Part shown: positions 53,475 through 62,274 of the stretch, piece by piece
Layout: every line of letters starts with the position of its first letter
Position numbering within the stretch: position 1 is the stretch's first letter
NCBI GenBank assembly: GCA_964570525.1
Contig: CAZMYO010000007.1
Coordinates: forward strand, 1 to 63,917
DNA from: CAZMYO01 sp964570525
Lineage (GTDB): Bacteria > Patescibacteriota > Patescibacteriia > Magasanikbacterales > GWA2-37-8
Length of the DNA: 63,917 nt
Direction of reading: 5' to 3'
Notes under the pieces: model-generated
Told to the model about the DNA's origin: nothing
Databases searched by the model: none
The model's input: only the letters and a program-made list of their open reading frames with translations
Position numbers and translations under genes: made by a program

Positions 53475-56216
53475 TTACTTTTTTCGGGCCGCACCCAGCT
53501 TGTTGTCTACCGCATACTTCGCCTCGACTTTCATCGAGGCCAAGCCAATCGCGCGCATGTGCTCCATGGGGATGGTCATCTTGAAATACCGTCCCGGCTG
53601 GGTATAGACACAGAGGTCCACACCGGCCGTCCGCGGCAAACCGCCATAGGCGAGTTCGGTTGCTGACACTCGCTGTGTGCACGGTTTTTGGTCGATGAAC
53701 CGACCCATGTTATCACCGCTCTTATCAACGGCCAAGTACGACTCGTGCGTATGGCCTGCCTTGATAACATCGGCGTCCTGATTACGCGCCTTATTTAAGA
53801 TGGCGTTTGGTTCGTGAGTAAGCCCGAGCCGGTACGTTTTCTGGACCAGGAGCTTGCCATCATGCCCCATACCGTATCGTTCAATAATTCCTTGCCGGCC
53901 AACGCTGTAACCGCCCAAATGCACAACCATTTCTGGCTTGACTGCATCTGACTGGTAGTACTGCGGTTCACCGCCGGCCAGGATCTTCAGAGGGAACGGC
54001 TTGCGCCACTCCGCCGGAAAATCTTCGTGCGCGGTTTTCAGCGCCAAGAGCCAATCCTCAAAGGCATTATGCTCTTGAATACCGACATCACGCACGGCGT
54101 TGGCAAAGTGATTTCCTTCCAACACGGCCAAAATGTCCATCAGCCGGGTCGGACTAAGATTAAGAATGCTCAAGAACTTCTCTTTAAGGAACAGGAGAAC
54201 AGCTCTCATGGTGAGCTTCATGTTCTCGTTTGCTCCGCCCATCATGTCGTTAAGGAAGAAAAGAGAAGTTTTCAGCACGGCGTTATAGTCCGTCGTGTCC
54301 GTGGCCACCAGGCGCGCGGATACTTCTTTAGCTTCCTCCATCCACTGACGACGGAATTTAGTCGCTTCTTTCCAGGCCTTAGAATTGGCTTCGGCCAAAT
54401 CACCCAAGTTAAGGATGCCGCCGAGATAAACCTTTTGCCCGTACAGCTCGAGCGGATTCTTCATGAGCTGTTTAACCATGGCAAAGGTACCAAGCGTACC
54501 CATCGGATCCATCTCGGGAGAATTCAGGTGATTATCCGAGTCGTCCTGGCTCATTACGGCCTTAAACGGCTCCAGCACCTGCTTATTACGGAACAGCCGG
54601 TACATAATGGGTTCAACGGACATCAGTCCATGCCGGTGTTTACGAATCATGGTCACACCAGACACCGACCTTTTGGAATTCCGAATGAACACCGGATGAG
54701 AAGCGCTGGCAATCGGTTTGCCACCGCGCGTCCGGCCCGGCTTCTCTCGGTTAAGATACTTAGCGATGTTATCCTGCGGTTCAAAAGGCATACCGGCCAG
54801 AAACAGCACGTGCTTCACGCCGTCACTGTTGCCGGTATAAAAAGTATTGACGTGCTGCATGCGAATTTCTTCCGCGGTAATATTGAGCCGCTGCCACCGA
54901 GCAAGGAATTCCCCGTGGTGTCCGCTCTCCATTACCACGTCAATATCGCTAGCCGAAGCTTCCAGCTCCGTCAACACCGCCGCGAGGTTTTCACGGTAAT
55001 CGGTCATGAGTCCATGATACGATTCCGCCAGCCGACGCACGCGCCGCATCGGTTGCCAGGTGCGTCCGCGGTCGTGGGCGTAGTCAATGACGAGCGAGCC
55101 GAAGACAATGACTTCCGGCTTGGTGACGATCCGGATGTCGTGCTTGCCTCCAAGCTCGTAAAACCGCTTATACATCTGGCGGACATGCTCGGCCACGCGA
55201 CGCTGGTACGCCGGGCTCGTTTCCGGTTCACGATAGTTCTTGAACTCTTCCGCGAGCTTTTCATTTTTAGCCGTGAGGCGCTCGACCTTACTTTTGATAA
55301 GCTCAATCTCTTCTTTACACTTCTTGATTTCTGCGTCAAGCGCGTCACGTTCGTCCTTTTTGCCCACGACCTTACTCAAGAGCTTTCGTTCCGCGGTCAG
55401 GGTATTCAAGTTATTGACGAGGCCATGTTCCTTCTTACCAAGAAGGCGCTTTACCGCCGCGAGCTCCGCGTCGATTTCTTGGAGACGCTTTTCGTTTCCC
55501 GCCTCCTTGAAAGCCTTCCGCTCAGTTTCGAACTCGCCCTGTTTGGCGATGAGGGCGATATCGGCTTTGACTTCGGCGATCTCTCGATTGGTAGCCGCGA
55601 CGCGTTTTTTGGCGCGTTCCTCCACCTGCTTGGCGAGTTTGGCTTCAAGTTTGCGCAGCCGATCCTGAAGGTCGGTTTCCTTGAGCTTGCCCAAGCCATG
55701 GAGCGCTTTTTGCAGGTTTTTGATTTCCTCTTCCAGACTTTTCTGGGAGGCCGCCACCTTTACCTTGGCCGACTGAACAATGACGCGAAGCATGCGTTCG
55801 CAGTTGCTGTGGAAGTCATCGGAATCAACCGAGTAAACGATTTTGACCTTGGGCAACGCCGCGCGGAACATTCCGAGCAACTCATCTTGGATCTTCATGA
55901 GTTCGTTGAAAATCCAGTGAACGTGCTCGTGCCGCGGGACATCTTCGAGGTGCTTGAGCATCTCTTCTTCCGTGCGGTTATAGAACGCCACGCGGTCGGC
56001 GAGAATGCCGGGGCGATGGACGCTCGTGAGGCCGTCCAGGAGAACACCGGTGAGATCCGGCGTCTTTTGGAGGTGCGCGATGAGCGTCTTGACATCTTCG
56101 GCGTCATAGTACTCGGTCCCGGGCGAAAGCTCGCTCACGTGAGCGACGCAGTCCACGACCGAAAGGTCGCAGAGATCCTTGAGCTCCTCTTCGGGATCCT
56201 TCTTCTTGTCCGACAT
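53475..56216 (-). CDS. Large coiled-coil metallophosphoesterase-like protein
   Basis: 913 residues. An N-terminal domain (about 1-150) contains DLTGVLLDGLTSVHR and VYSVDSDDFHSN. A long coiled coil follows (about 160-345, heptads of K, E and L). The C-terminal half has calcineurin-like metal motifs in order: VMESGHHGEF, SQDDSDNHLNSPEMD, LEGNHFANAV and IKAGHTHESYLA. This suggests a metal-dependent phosphatase or nuclease split by a coiled coil; substrate unknown. Codons are more G+C-rich than in neighbours. Weak SD AAAGGTG. Own terminator. The opposite strand has a long open frame, rejected because motifs and signals fit this strand. Confidence 0.8.
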   Translation of the reverse strand: MSDKKKDPEEELKDLCDLSVVDCVAHVSELSPGTEYYDAEDVKTLIAHLQKTPDLTGVLLDGLTSVHRPGILADRVAFYNRTEEEMLKHLEDVPRHEHVHWIFNELMKIQDELLGMFRAALPKVKIVYSVDSDDFHSNCERMLRVIVQSAKVKVAASQKSLEEEIKNLQKALHGLGKLKETDLQDRLRKLEAKLAKQVEERAKKRVAATNREIAEVKADIALIAKQGEFETERKAFKEAGNEKRLQEIDAELAAVKRLLGKKEHGLVNNLNTLTAERKLLSKVVGKKDERDALDAEIKKCKEEIELIKSKVERLTAKNEKLAEEFKNYREPETSPAYQRRVAEHVRQMYKRFYELGGKHDIRIVTKPEVIVFGSLVIDYAHDRGRTWQPMRRVRRLAESYHGLMTDYRENLAAVLTELEASASDIDVVMESGHHGEFLARWQRLNITAEEIRMQHVNTFYTGNSDGVKHVLFLAGMPFEPQDNIAKYLNREKPGRTRGGKPIASASHPVFIRNSKRSVSGVTMIRKHRHGLMSVEPIMYRLFRNKQVLEPFKAVMSQDDSDNHLNSPEMDPMGTLGTFAMVKQLMKNPLELYGQKVYLGGILNLGDLAEANSKAWKEATKFRRQWMEEAKEVSARLVATDTTDYNAVLKTSLFFLNDMMGGANENMKLTMRAVLLFLKEKFLSILNLSPTRLMDILAVLEGNHFANAVRDVGIQEHNAFEDWLLALKTAHEDFPAEWRKPFPLKILAGGEPQYYQSDAVKPEMVVHLGGYSVGRQGIIERYGMGHDGKLLVQKTYRLGLTHEPNAILNKARNQDADVIKAGHTHESYLAVDKSGDNMGRFIDQKPCTQRVSATELAYGGLPRTAGVDLCVYTQPGRYFKMTIPMEHMRAIGLASMKVEAKYAVDNKLGAARKK

Positions 56217-56296
56217 GGGACACCTTTGCCTTCTCTGCCTTTTCGGCAGTTTGTTGGTTGTTTAGCACAATTGTTAAAGAGCCTAATTATATTGTA

Positions 56297-56335
56297 AGAA
56301 TAGAACATCTATATTCATTTGTCTAGAAAAGTCAA
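56297..56335 (-). promoter_or_regulatory. Promoter region of the coiled-coil gene (minus)
   Basis: Two overlapping options: TTGACT (56335-56330) with TATAGA 16 bp away, or TAGACA (56325-56320), 17-bp spacer, TATTCT (56302-56297). Confidence 0.45.
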
Positions 56336-56404
56336 GGGGAGCCAACAACTGGAAAAAATTTGGCAGTTGAGCTATAATGGCGATATTATCAGAGATTTTG
56401 TTAT

Positions 56405-59263
56405 ATGCCTATCCCAAAGCTAACTAAGCGCTCTAGCCGTGTTTATGGAGCGGTTTTTATTCCCGAACGGCGCCTGCCTGCCGGCAGACAGGGCCCTCCC
56501 CGCGCTCGTTTTTCTGTGTCTAAAGTAAAGAGCCTGGTCTGGCTCACGCTCGTGGGCGCAGGGATCCTTGTTATAGGCGGTACAATCGCGGTCGCGATTA
56601 TTAGTCGGGATTTACCCGACCCCAATCATTTGGCCGATCGCCAGGTAGCCCAAAGCACAAAAATTTATGATCGTACCGGCGAACATCTTCTCTACGAAGT
56701 GTATCAGAACCAAAAGAGAACAATTGTCGGCCTGGATCAAATTTCTCCCCAGGCAATTCAGGCTACCGTGGCGATTGAAGACAAATATTTTTATGAGCAT
56801 AAAGGCATTCGCTTGCTAAGTATTTTACGAGCCGGTTTTAATAACCTGATCGGTCGACGCGCCGGATCGGGAGGGGCATCCACTCTCACCCAACAGCTTA
56901 TTAAAAATGCCGTGGTGGGCAACGAGCGCAGCTTTTTTCGTAAAGTAAAAGAGGCCATACTTGCTCTACAGCTAGAAAAAAAGTATTCCAAGGATGAAAT
57001 TCTTAAATTATATCTCAATGAAATTCCGTACGGTTCAACTAACTACGGCATTGAAGCGGCGGCGCAAAGTTATTTTCATAAGAGCGCCAAAGATTTAACG
57101 CTTCCGGAAGCGGCAACGCTCGCGGCCTTACCCAAAGCGCCCAGCCGGTATTTAAATAATTTGAACAGTCTGCGCGATCGGCGCGACGCGGTTCTGCGGC
57201 TGATGGCCGAGCAGGGATATATCACCGAAGCAGAAAAAAATGAAGCGCAGAACGCGGCTTTGCGCCTCTATCGCAATAACGGAATTTTGGACGCGCCGCA
57301 TTTCGTTCTGTACGTGAAACAGCTTTTAGCCGACCAGTTTGGGGAGACGCTCATAGACACCGGCGGATTTAAAGTCATCACTTCGTTGGATTACGATAAG
57401 CAAAAACTCGCGGAAAAAGTGGTAAAAGAAAATGGCGACCGTTTTGCCAAAGAGGCCAATGCCAACAACGCCGCTTTGGTTGCTCTTGATCCAAAGACAG
57501 CCCAGATTTTGGCGATGGTGGGTTCGCGCGACTATGAGAACGAAGACATTGACGGTCAATTTAATGTCGCGGTACTTGGAAAAAGACAGCCGGGCTCATC
57601 ATTTAAACCATTTGTCTATACGGCGGCTTTTGAGAAGGGTTACACGCCCGAGACGGTGCTTTATGACGTGACTACCGATTTTGATTTGCGCGCCGGAGAA
57701 GAAAAGTATAGCCCGAAAAATTATGATGACAAAGAGCATGGGCTTGTGACCATGCGCAAGGCTTTGCAGGGGTCGCTTAACATTCCCGCGGTGAAGACGC
57801 TTTATTTGGTTGGCATCAACAAAGCGATTGAATTCGCCAAACGATTTGGCTATACCACCTTTACCGGTGATTATGGATTAAGTTTGGTGTTGGGCGGCGC
57901 CGAAGTCAATCTCTTGGAGCACACCAACGCGTATGCCACCTTAGCCGATAATGGCGTTTATCATACGCCCGTGAGCATTCTTAAGGTAACAAACGATAAG
58001 GGCACATTTTTGGAGTGGAAAGAATCAGAGGGCGCGGAGGCAGTAAAGCCAGAACTCGCGGCCATCATTACTAATGTTTTGAGCGACAATGCTTCGCGAG
58101 CTTTTATTTTTGGCGTCAACAGCACACTCGTTTTGCCCGATCGGCCGGCGGCCGTCAAAACCGGTACGACTAACGACAATAAAGATGCTTGGACACTGGG
58201 CTACACACCTTCCCTTACCGCTGGCGTGTGGGTAGGCAACACCAAACCATCCCCCATGAAAGCGGGGGGGAATAAATTGGCCGGCGTAATTTGGAATCAG
58301 TTTATGCGCGAGGCTTTGAAGAATACTCCGGCGGAAGAGTTTCCCGCGCCGCCCGCGAATGATGCCGAGAAACCGGTGTTGCGGGGCGCGAGCGATGGAA
58401 TTAAACTGCCGATCAACCGGCTTACCGATAAAATCGCCACCTCATCCACGCCGGACAATTTGATAATTGAGAAAGTTTATTTGCCGCCGCACGATATTCT
58501 TCACTATGTGAATAAAGATGACCCGCGCGGCGCGGCACCCGTTAATCCCGGCGACGATCCGCAATATCAGAATTGGGAAAATGCTTTACAAGATTGGGTG
58601 GTGAGGCAGCAGCAGGCGGGAGTGGCCTTGGCTCTTGAGGAACCGCCGACCGGGTATGATACCGCGCAATCGGTTGAGCTAGAACCGGTTTTGGAAGTTA
58701 TTTCACCGACAGAGAACCAAGTGCTCGCGAGCCGAAACATAACGATTCAAGTTAAAGCGTCGGCTCCGCGCGGCGTGGCGCAGGTTTTGTATTATCTTGA
58801 TGGGTTGAGTATTGGCGCGAGCAGCCAATTCCCTTTTACGTTTAATTACTATGCTCAAAAATTAGCCAAGGGCCCGCACACCCTCAAAGTAATGGCCCAG
58901 GATGATACGGGCAACAGCGCGGTTAAGGAAATTTTTTTTGCTCTTCAGGCGGATTTTGACGCCCCCACATTTGACTGGTTTGATGCTTCGCCCTTGTCTA
59001 TCAAAGGCGACGCGTATCCCAGAACTTTTTATCTCGCGCCTTTTCGCTGGGAGGATGTTAAAGAGATAAAAATATTTTTGAAATCGGACGCGAACGAGAA
59101 ATGGATTTATACCTTTAATCATGCCGAGGATAAATTGTTCAACAATCAACTTATGTTTACGTGGCAACGCAGCCCCGGAGCGGGGAGCTACACCCTGCGC
59201 GCGGTGATGACGGATGCGTTGAATAATGTAATAGCAAAAGATTTGAATGTGGTTGTGCAATAA
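56405..59263 (+). CDS. Bifunctional penicillin-binding protein 1A
   Basis: 952 residues. A cytoplasmic tail and one membrane helix (about 45-68) precede the GT51 glycosyltransferase (VAIEDKYFYEHKGI, GGASTLTQQLIKNA) and the transpeptidase with SSFKP, SLN and KTGTTNDNKDAW motifs. The end carries an Ig-like domain (ISPTENQVLASRNITIQV to about 840) and a last beta-rich module. The tail peptide RLPAGRQG (about 24-31) is encoded by a CCTGCCTGCCGGCAGACAGG palindrome, another absorbed repeat. No SD; TATAAT at about 56373. Confidence 0.95.
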   Translation: MPIPKLTKRSSRVYGAVFIPERRLPAGRQGPPRARFSVSKVKSLVWLTLVGAGILVIGGTIAVAIISRDLPDPNHLADRQVAQSTKIYDRTGEHLLYEVYQNQKRTIVGLDQISPQAIQATVAIEDKYFYEHKGIRLLSILRAGFNNLIGRRAGSGGASTLTQQLIKNAVVGNERSFFRKVKEAILALQLEKKYSKDEILKLYLNEIPYGSTNYGIEAAAQSYFHKSAKDLTLPEAATLAALPKAPSRYLNNLNSLRDRRDAVLRLMAEQGYITEAEKNEAQNAALRLYRNNGILDAPHFVLYVKQLLADQFGETLIDTGGFKVITSLDYDKQKLAEKVVKENGDRFAKEANANNAALVALDPKTAQILAMVGSRDYENEDIDGQFNVAVLGKRQPGSSFKPFVYTAAFEKGYTPETVLYDVTTDFDLRAGEEKYSPKNYDDKEHGLVTMRKALQGSLNIPAVKTLYLVGINKAIEFAKRFGYTTFTGDYGLSLVLGGAEVNLLEHTNAYATLADNGVYHTPVSILKVTNDKGTFLEWKESEGAEAVKPELAAIITNVLSDNASRAFIFGVNSTLVLPDRPAAVKTGTTNDNKDAWTLGYTPSLTAGVWVGNTKPSPMKAGGNKLAGVIWNQFMREALKNTPAEEFPAPPANDAEKPVLRGASDGIKLPINRLTDKIATSSTPDNLIIEKVYLPPHDILHYVNKDDPRGAAPVNPGDDPQYQNWENALQDWVVRQQQAGVALALEEPPTGYDTAQSVELEPVLEVISPTENQVLASRNITIQVKASAPRGVAQVLYYLDGLSIGASSQFPFTFNYYAQKLAKGPHTLKVMAQDDTGNSAVKEIFFALQADFDAPTFDWFDASPLSIKGDAYPRTFYLAPFRWEDVKEIKIFLKSDANEKWIYTFNHAEDKLFNNQLMFTWQRSPGAGSYTLRAVMTDALNNVIAKDLNVVVQ
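56473..56492. repeat. CCTGCCGGCAGG-type palindrome inside the PBP gene
   Basis: 20-nt near-palindrome in frame, encoding the LPAGRQ peptide in the cytoplasmic tail. Confidence 0.75.
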
Positions 59264-59282
59264 AACGTAGAGACGTAGCGCT

Positions 59283-59310
59283 GTAGAGACGTAGCGCGCT
59301 ACGTCTCTAC
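59283..59310. repeat. Perfect 28-nt palindrome (REP-like)
   Basis: GTAGAGACGTAGCG followed by its exact reverse complement, preceded by a partial copy GTAGAGACGTAGCGC (59267-59281). It may also end transcription of both convergent genes. Confidence 0.8.
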
Positions 59311-59319
59311 GGTGATTAT

Positions 59320-60357
59320 TTATAATAACGTCTGCGCCTTTGGCGCATCAAACCCAAGATGGGCATAGGCCGCGGATGTGGCTTTGCGGCCGCGCGGCGT
59401 GCGCTCCAAAAATCCGATCCGCAGTAAAAAAGGTTCGTAGATGGTTTCAATCGTGTCCATTTCTTCCGAGATGGCGGCGGCGAGCGTATTGAGGCCGACG
59501 GGGCCGCCTTTGAATTTTTCGATGAGAGCCGAGAGCAGCCGCCGATCAATTTCATCCAGACCATGTTCATCGATACCGAGCATACCTAGAGCTTTTTGGG
59601 CGATTTTTTTGTCTATTTTTCCTTCGCCCTCCACTTCCGCCACATCGCGGATGCGTTTTAAGAGGCGGTTGGCGATTCGGGGGGTGCGGCGGGCGCGAGC
59701 GGCGATCAGGGCGAGCGGTTCGTCAACGAGCGCAACCTTTAGAATAGTGGCGTTGCGGCGAAGAATTTGTTCAATGTCCTGATTTTCGTAAAAATTTAGA
59801 TGATATGTGTGGCCAAAACGGTCGCGCAACGGGCCGGAAAGGAGACTTAATTTGGTGGTGGCGCCGATTAAAGTAAAATGATTGAGCGGCATCCTGATAG
59901 TGCGGGCGGCCGGGCCATGTCCAAGAATAATGTCCAAGGAATAATCTTCGAGCGCCGGATAAAGCACTTCTTCAATGGTTTTGTTGAGGCGATGAATTTC
60001 ATCAATAAATAAAATTTCTCCTTCGTTCAGATTGGAAAGAATAGCCGCCAGGTCGCCGACTTTTTCCAGAGCCGGGCCGGAAGTAACTCTGATGGAGGCA
60101 GCCATTTCTTTAGCGATGATGTGCGCGAGCGTGGTTTTGCCGAGTCCCGGATTGCCGTATAAAAGGACATGCTCCAGCGCCTCGTTGCGTTTTTTGGCGG
60201 CCTCAATCGAGATAGAGAGATTTTGTTTAATCTGTTCTTGGCCGACAAAATCAGCCAGCTGCGCCGGGCGCAGGGTGACATCAAGTTTTACCTCCTCTTC
60301 TTGAGTGGCTGGCTCAACAAGTCGTTCGGTACTGTTCAGTTGAATTTCTTCTTTCAT
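59320..60357 (-). CDS. ruvB: Holliday junction helicase RuvB
   Basis: 345 residues. RuvB drives branch migration with RuvA. RPAQLADFVGQEQIKQNL, Walker A GNPGLGKTTLAHIIA, Walker B LFIDEIHRLNK, GATTKLSLLSGPLRDRFG and the C-terminal PRGRKAT are all present. TTTACA-17-TACAAT (60397-60369) puts the transcript start about five bases before the ATG, so the message is nearly leaderless. ruvA and ruvC are not in the window. Confidence 0.96.
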   Translation of the reverse strand: MKEEIQLNSTERLVEPATQEEEVKLDVTLRPAQLADFVGQEQIKQNLSISIEAAKKRNEALEHVLLYGNPGLGKTTLAHIIAKEMAASIRVTSGPALEKVGDLAAILSNLNEGEILFIDEIHRLNKTIEEVLYPALEDYSLDIILGHGPAARTIRMPLNHFTLIGATTKLSLLSGPLRDRFGHTYHLNFYENQDIEQILRRNATILKVALVDEPLALIAARARRTPRIANRLLKRIRDVAEVEGEGKIDKKIAQKALGMLGIDEHGLDEIDRRLLSALIEKFKGGPVGLNTLAAAISEEMDTIETIYEPFLLRIGFLERTPRGRKATSAAYAHLGFDAPKAQTLL

Positions 60358-60368
60358 AGCGCTGATAT

Positions 60369-60397
60369 TGTAGTATAGAAATTGAATGGTGTAAAGA
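60369..60397 (-). promoter_or_regulatory. ruvB promoter TTTACA-17-TACAAT (minus)
   Basis: TTTACA at 60397-60392, 17-bp spacer, TACAAT at 60374-60369, 12 bp before the ATG. Confidence 0.6.
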
Positions 60398-60428
60398 TTT
60401 TATTTTTTAGATCTGATCTACGATAAAA

Positions 60429-60457
60429 TTGACTAAATCAAGTTTTTTTGATAAAAA
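60429..60457 (+). promoter_or_regulatory. Promoter TTGACT-17-TAAAAA
   Basis: TTGACT 60429-60434, 17-bp spacer, TAAAAA 60452-60457. Confidence 0.5.
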
Positions 60458-60490
60458 ATAGAGAGGATTTAACCAAGAAAGGGGGAAACC

Positions 60491-61642
60491 ATGGCTCGAA
60501 CCAAGGATGCGCTGGCGGGCTACCGGCGTCCCCGGTGGAGCATTCGCCAAGTAAACGGTTTCGATATCCGCAATCGCTATCCCGATTGGGACGTGGTCGA
60601 AACTTATTTTTCGGTGGACGATGCTTTGGCGCCGTTTGTCCCGCGCGGCGAAGCGTGGATAGACCGTAGATTTTGGCGCGAGCGGGATCATTTGCTCGAT
60701 GTTCATTGGCGCGAACAAATGTTGCATAAGCGAGGATGGCCGCCAAGCCGGATTCGCTCTTATCTTAAGACGCGGCTGACGAAAGCGGGGCCAGCGCCGG
60801 AGTTCGTGGTGCGAACTCGGCAGCAGGACGGCCTCAAAATTTGTTACGTCCGCGGCGATATCGTGCGCGCCTATATTGATCCCGGATTCATCTTTGGCGG
60901 ACATGATCTGGTTTACCGAGATTACATTCCGGCTGGTGAGGTCTGGATCGATATTAGGCAAGACGCGCGGGAAATTAAGTATACGCTGTTCCATGAACTG
61001 TTTGAGCGGCGGTTGATGGCGCGCGGCCTGCGTTATACTCGGGCGCATGAATTGGCGACGGAGGCGGAGAAAAAATTGCGGAGCAAAGAACTTCGCAAGC
61101 CACAGCCGTTGAAGATTAAGGCGTTCGGTCAAAAGGCAGACTTTTGCGGCCCGGCCGCTCTGCGAATCGTGGCCAATTATTTCGGCAATAAAAAGGCCGA
61201 AAATGACCTAGGCGAGCTGTGCGGCACGAAAGTTCCGGACGGAACCGAGCATGCCGGGCTCATTCAAGGCGCGAAAGCCATCGGCGCCGCTGTTTTTACC
61301 AAGGACAGCGGATCGCTCAATGAATTGCGCCACTTCATTCATAAGCAGCGCTTGCCGGTGATTGTGGGCTGGTGGTCGGGACCGGACTACACTCGGGAAG
61401 AAGTTCTTGGCAATCGCGAGCTGGATCAAGGACATTTTTCCGCGGTTTATCACCTGACCAGCCGCTACATTTATTTGATGGATCCGGAGACGGAAACCGG
61501 CCAGCGTAAAATTACGCTCCAGAAATTCCTGGCGAAATGGTGGGATTTGGACACGCCGGAATACAATCGAGTGGATCGCTGGTATCTGGTCATTAATTTT
61601 GACCGTAAGACCTTTAAGGTCCCTGGTGGTTCGAATCATTAA
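60491..61642 (+). CDS. C39-like cysteine peptidase with duplicated N-terminal domain, SD-led
   Basis: 383 residues. Two similar N-terminal units occur: PRGEAWIDRRFWRERDHLLDVHW-REQMLHKRG (about 51-82) and PAGEVWIDIRQDAREIKYTLFHELFERRLMARG (about 149-180); only the second keeps a metal-like HELFER with a later AHELATE. The C-terminal domain looks like a C39-type papain-fold: AFGQKADFCGPAALRIVANYFG supplies Gln and Cys, and GHFSAVYHL and LMDPE supply His and Asp. No export signal or ABC domain. AAAGGGGG precedes the ATG; own promoter and terminator. Substrate unknown. Confidence 0.78.
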   Translation: MARTKDALAGYRRPRWSIRQVNGFDIRNRYPDWDVVETYFSVDDALAPFVPRGEAWIDRRFWRERDHLLDVHWREQMLHKRGWPPSRIRSYLKTRLTKAGPAPEFVVRTRQQDGLKICYVRGDIVRAYIDPGFIFGGHDLVYRDYIPAGEVWIDIRQDAREIKYTLFHELFERRLMARGLRYTRAHELATEAEKKLRSKELRKPQPLKIKAFGQKADFCGPAALRIVANYFGNKKAENDLGELCGTKVPDGTEHAGLIQGAKAIGAAVFTKDSGSLNELRHFIHKQRLPVIVGWWSGPDYTREEVLGNRELDQGHFSAVYHLTSRYIYLMDPETETGQRKITLQKFLAKWWDLDTPEYNRVDRWYLVINFDRKTFKVPGGSNH

Positions 61643-61646
61643 TTTT

Positions 61647-61680
61647 GCCCTCCGCTATTACAACGGAGGGCTTTTCAATT
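61647..61680 (+). terminator. Terminator of the 60491-61642 gene
   Basis: GCCCTCCG-CTATTACAA-CGGAGGGC followed by TTTTCAATT. Confidence 0.82.
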
Positions 61681-61780
61681 GACTAAAAATTAACAACCAA
61701 GGTTTGCTAGTTATTTTAAGAAATGATATTATAAGCGAAGCTTGAAATTGCGGCAGGTCTCACAAATTTTAACCTAGTTT

Positions 61781-62257
61781 ATGTCGTCCGAATTTGAGAA
61801 AAATCAAGAGGCGCGGCGGCGAAGAAATTCCCTCGAGGGGGCGGAGGCAAGTCTTGAGGCGAAAGAGAAACAAGCAGAAGAAGTGGAAAAGAAAATGGCG
61901 GCCAAGGAGAGGATTGAGGCAGTGGGTAAAGAGGTAAAAAGCACAAAAAATCAAATTCAGAACATTGTGGCTAATATGGCGGCTGTGGTAAAAGCGGTGG
62001 CCGCAATTCGGGCGCAGCTTCAGATTCAGCATGATGAGGAGATACCGTCGCTGAAGCACGATACAAAGGCGCTGGAAGCTTTAAAGAAAAAATTAGCCAA
62101 CTTGTATAGCGAAATTAAAGATTTAAAGGCCGCGCTCCTCGCCGAAGAAGCCAAGAGTGTTCGAGAAGAGCATAAAGATTGGCCGGACAAGGCGGTAGCC
62201 GAAGAAGCCAAAGAGCGCGTGGCAGAAATTTTGCGTAGACTCGGCCTAGAAAATTAA
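61781..62257 (+). CDS. Coiled-coil hypothetical protein
   Basis: 158 residues, nearly all charged helix (LEAKEKQAEEVEKKMAAKER, LKHDTKALEALKKKLANLYSEIKDL), no signal and no cysteines. It heads a three-gene run with VKOR (17 nt gap) and DoxX (6 nt gap). No SD. Function unknown; the low-complexity composition prevents family assignment. Confidence 0.75.
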   Translation: MSSEFEKNQEARRRRNSLEGAEASLEAKEKQAEEVEKKMAAKERIEAVGKEVKSTKNQIQNIVANMAAVVKAVAAIRAQLQIQHDEEIPSLKHDTKALEALKKKLANLYSEIKDLKAALLAEEAKSVREEHKDWPDKAVAEEAKERVAEILRRLGLEN

Positions 62258-62274
62258 AAGATGGATAAAATACT

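Noticed and set aside
54027..56297. A 756-residue open frame on the plus strand opposite the coiled-coil gene
   Set aside because: It is the complement of a long gene with biased codons. The minus-strand frame has recognisable metal motifs, a terminator and a promoter; the plus frame has none.
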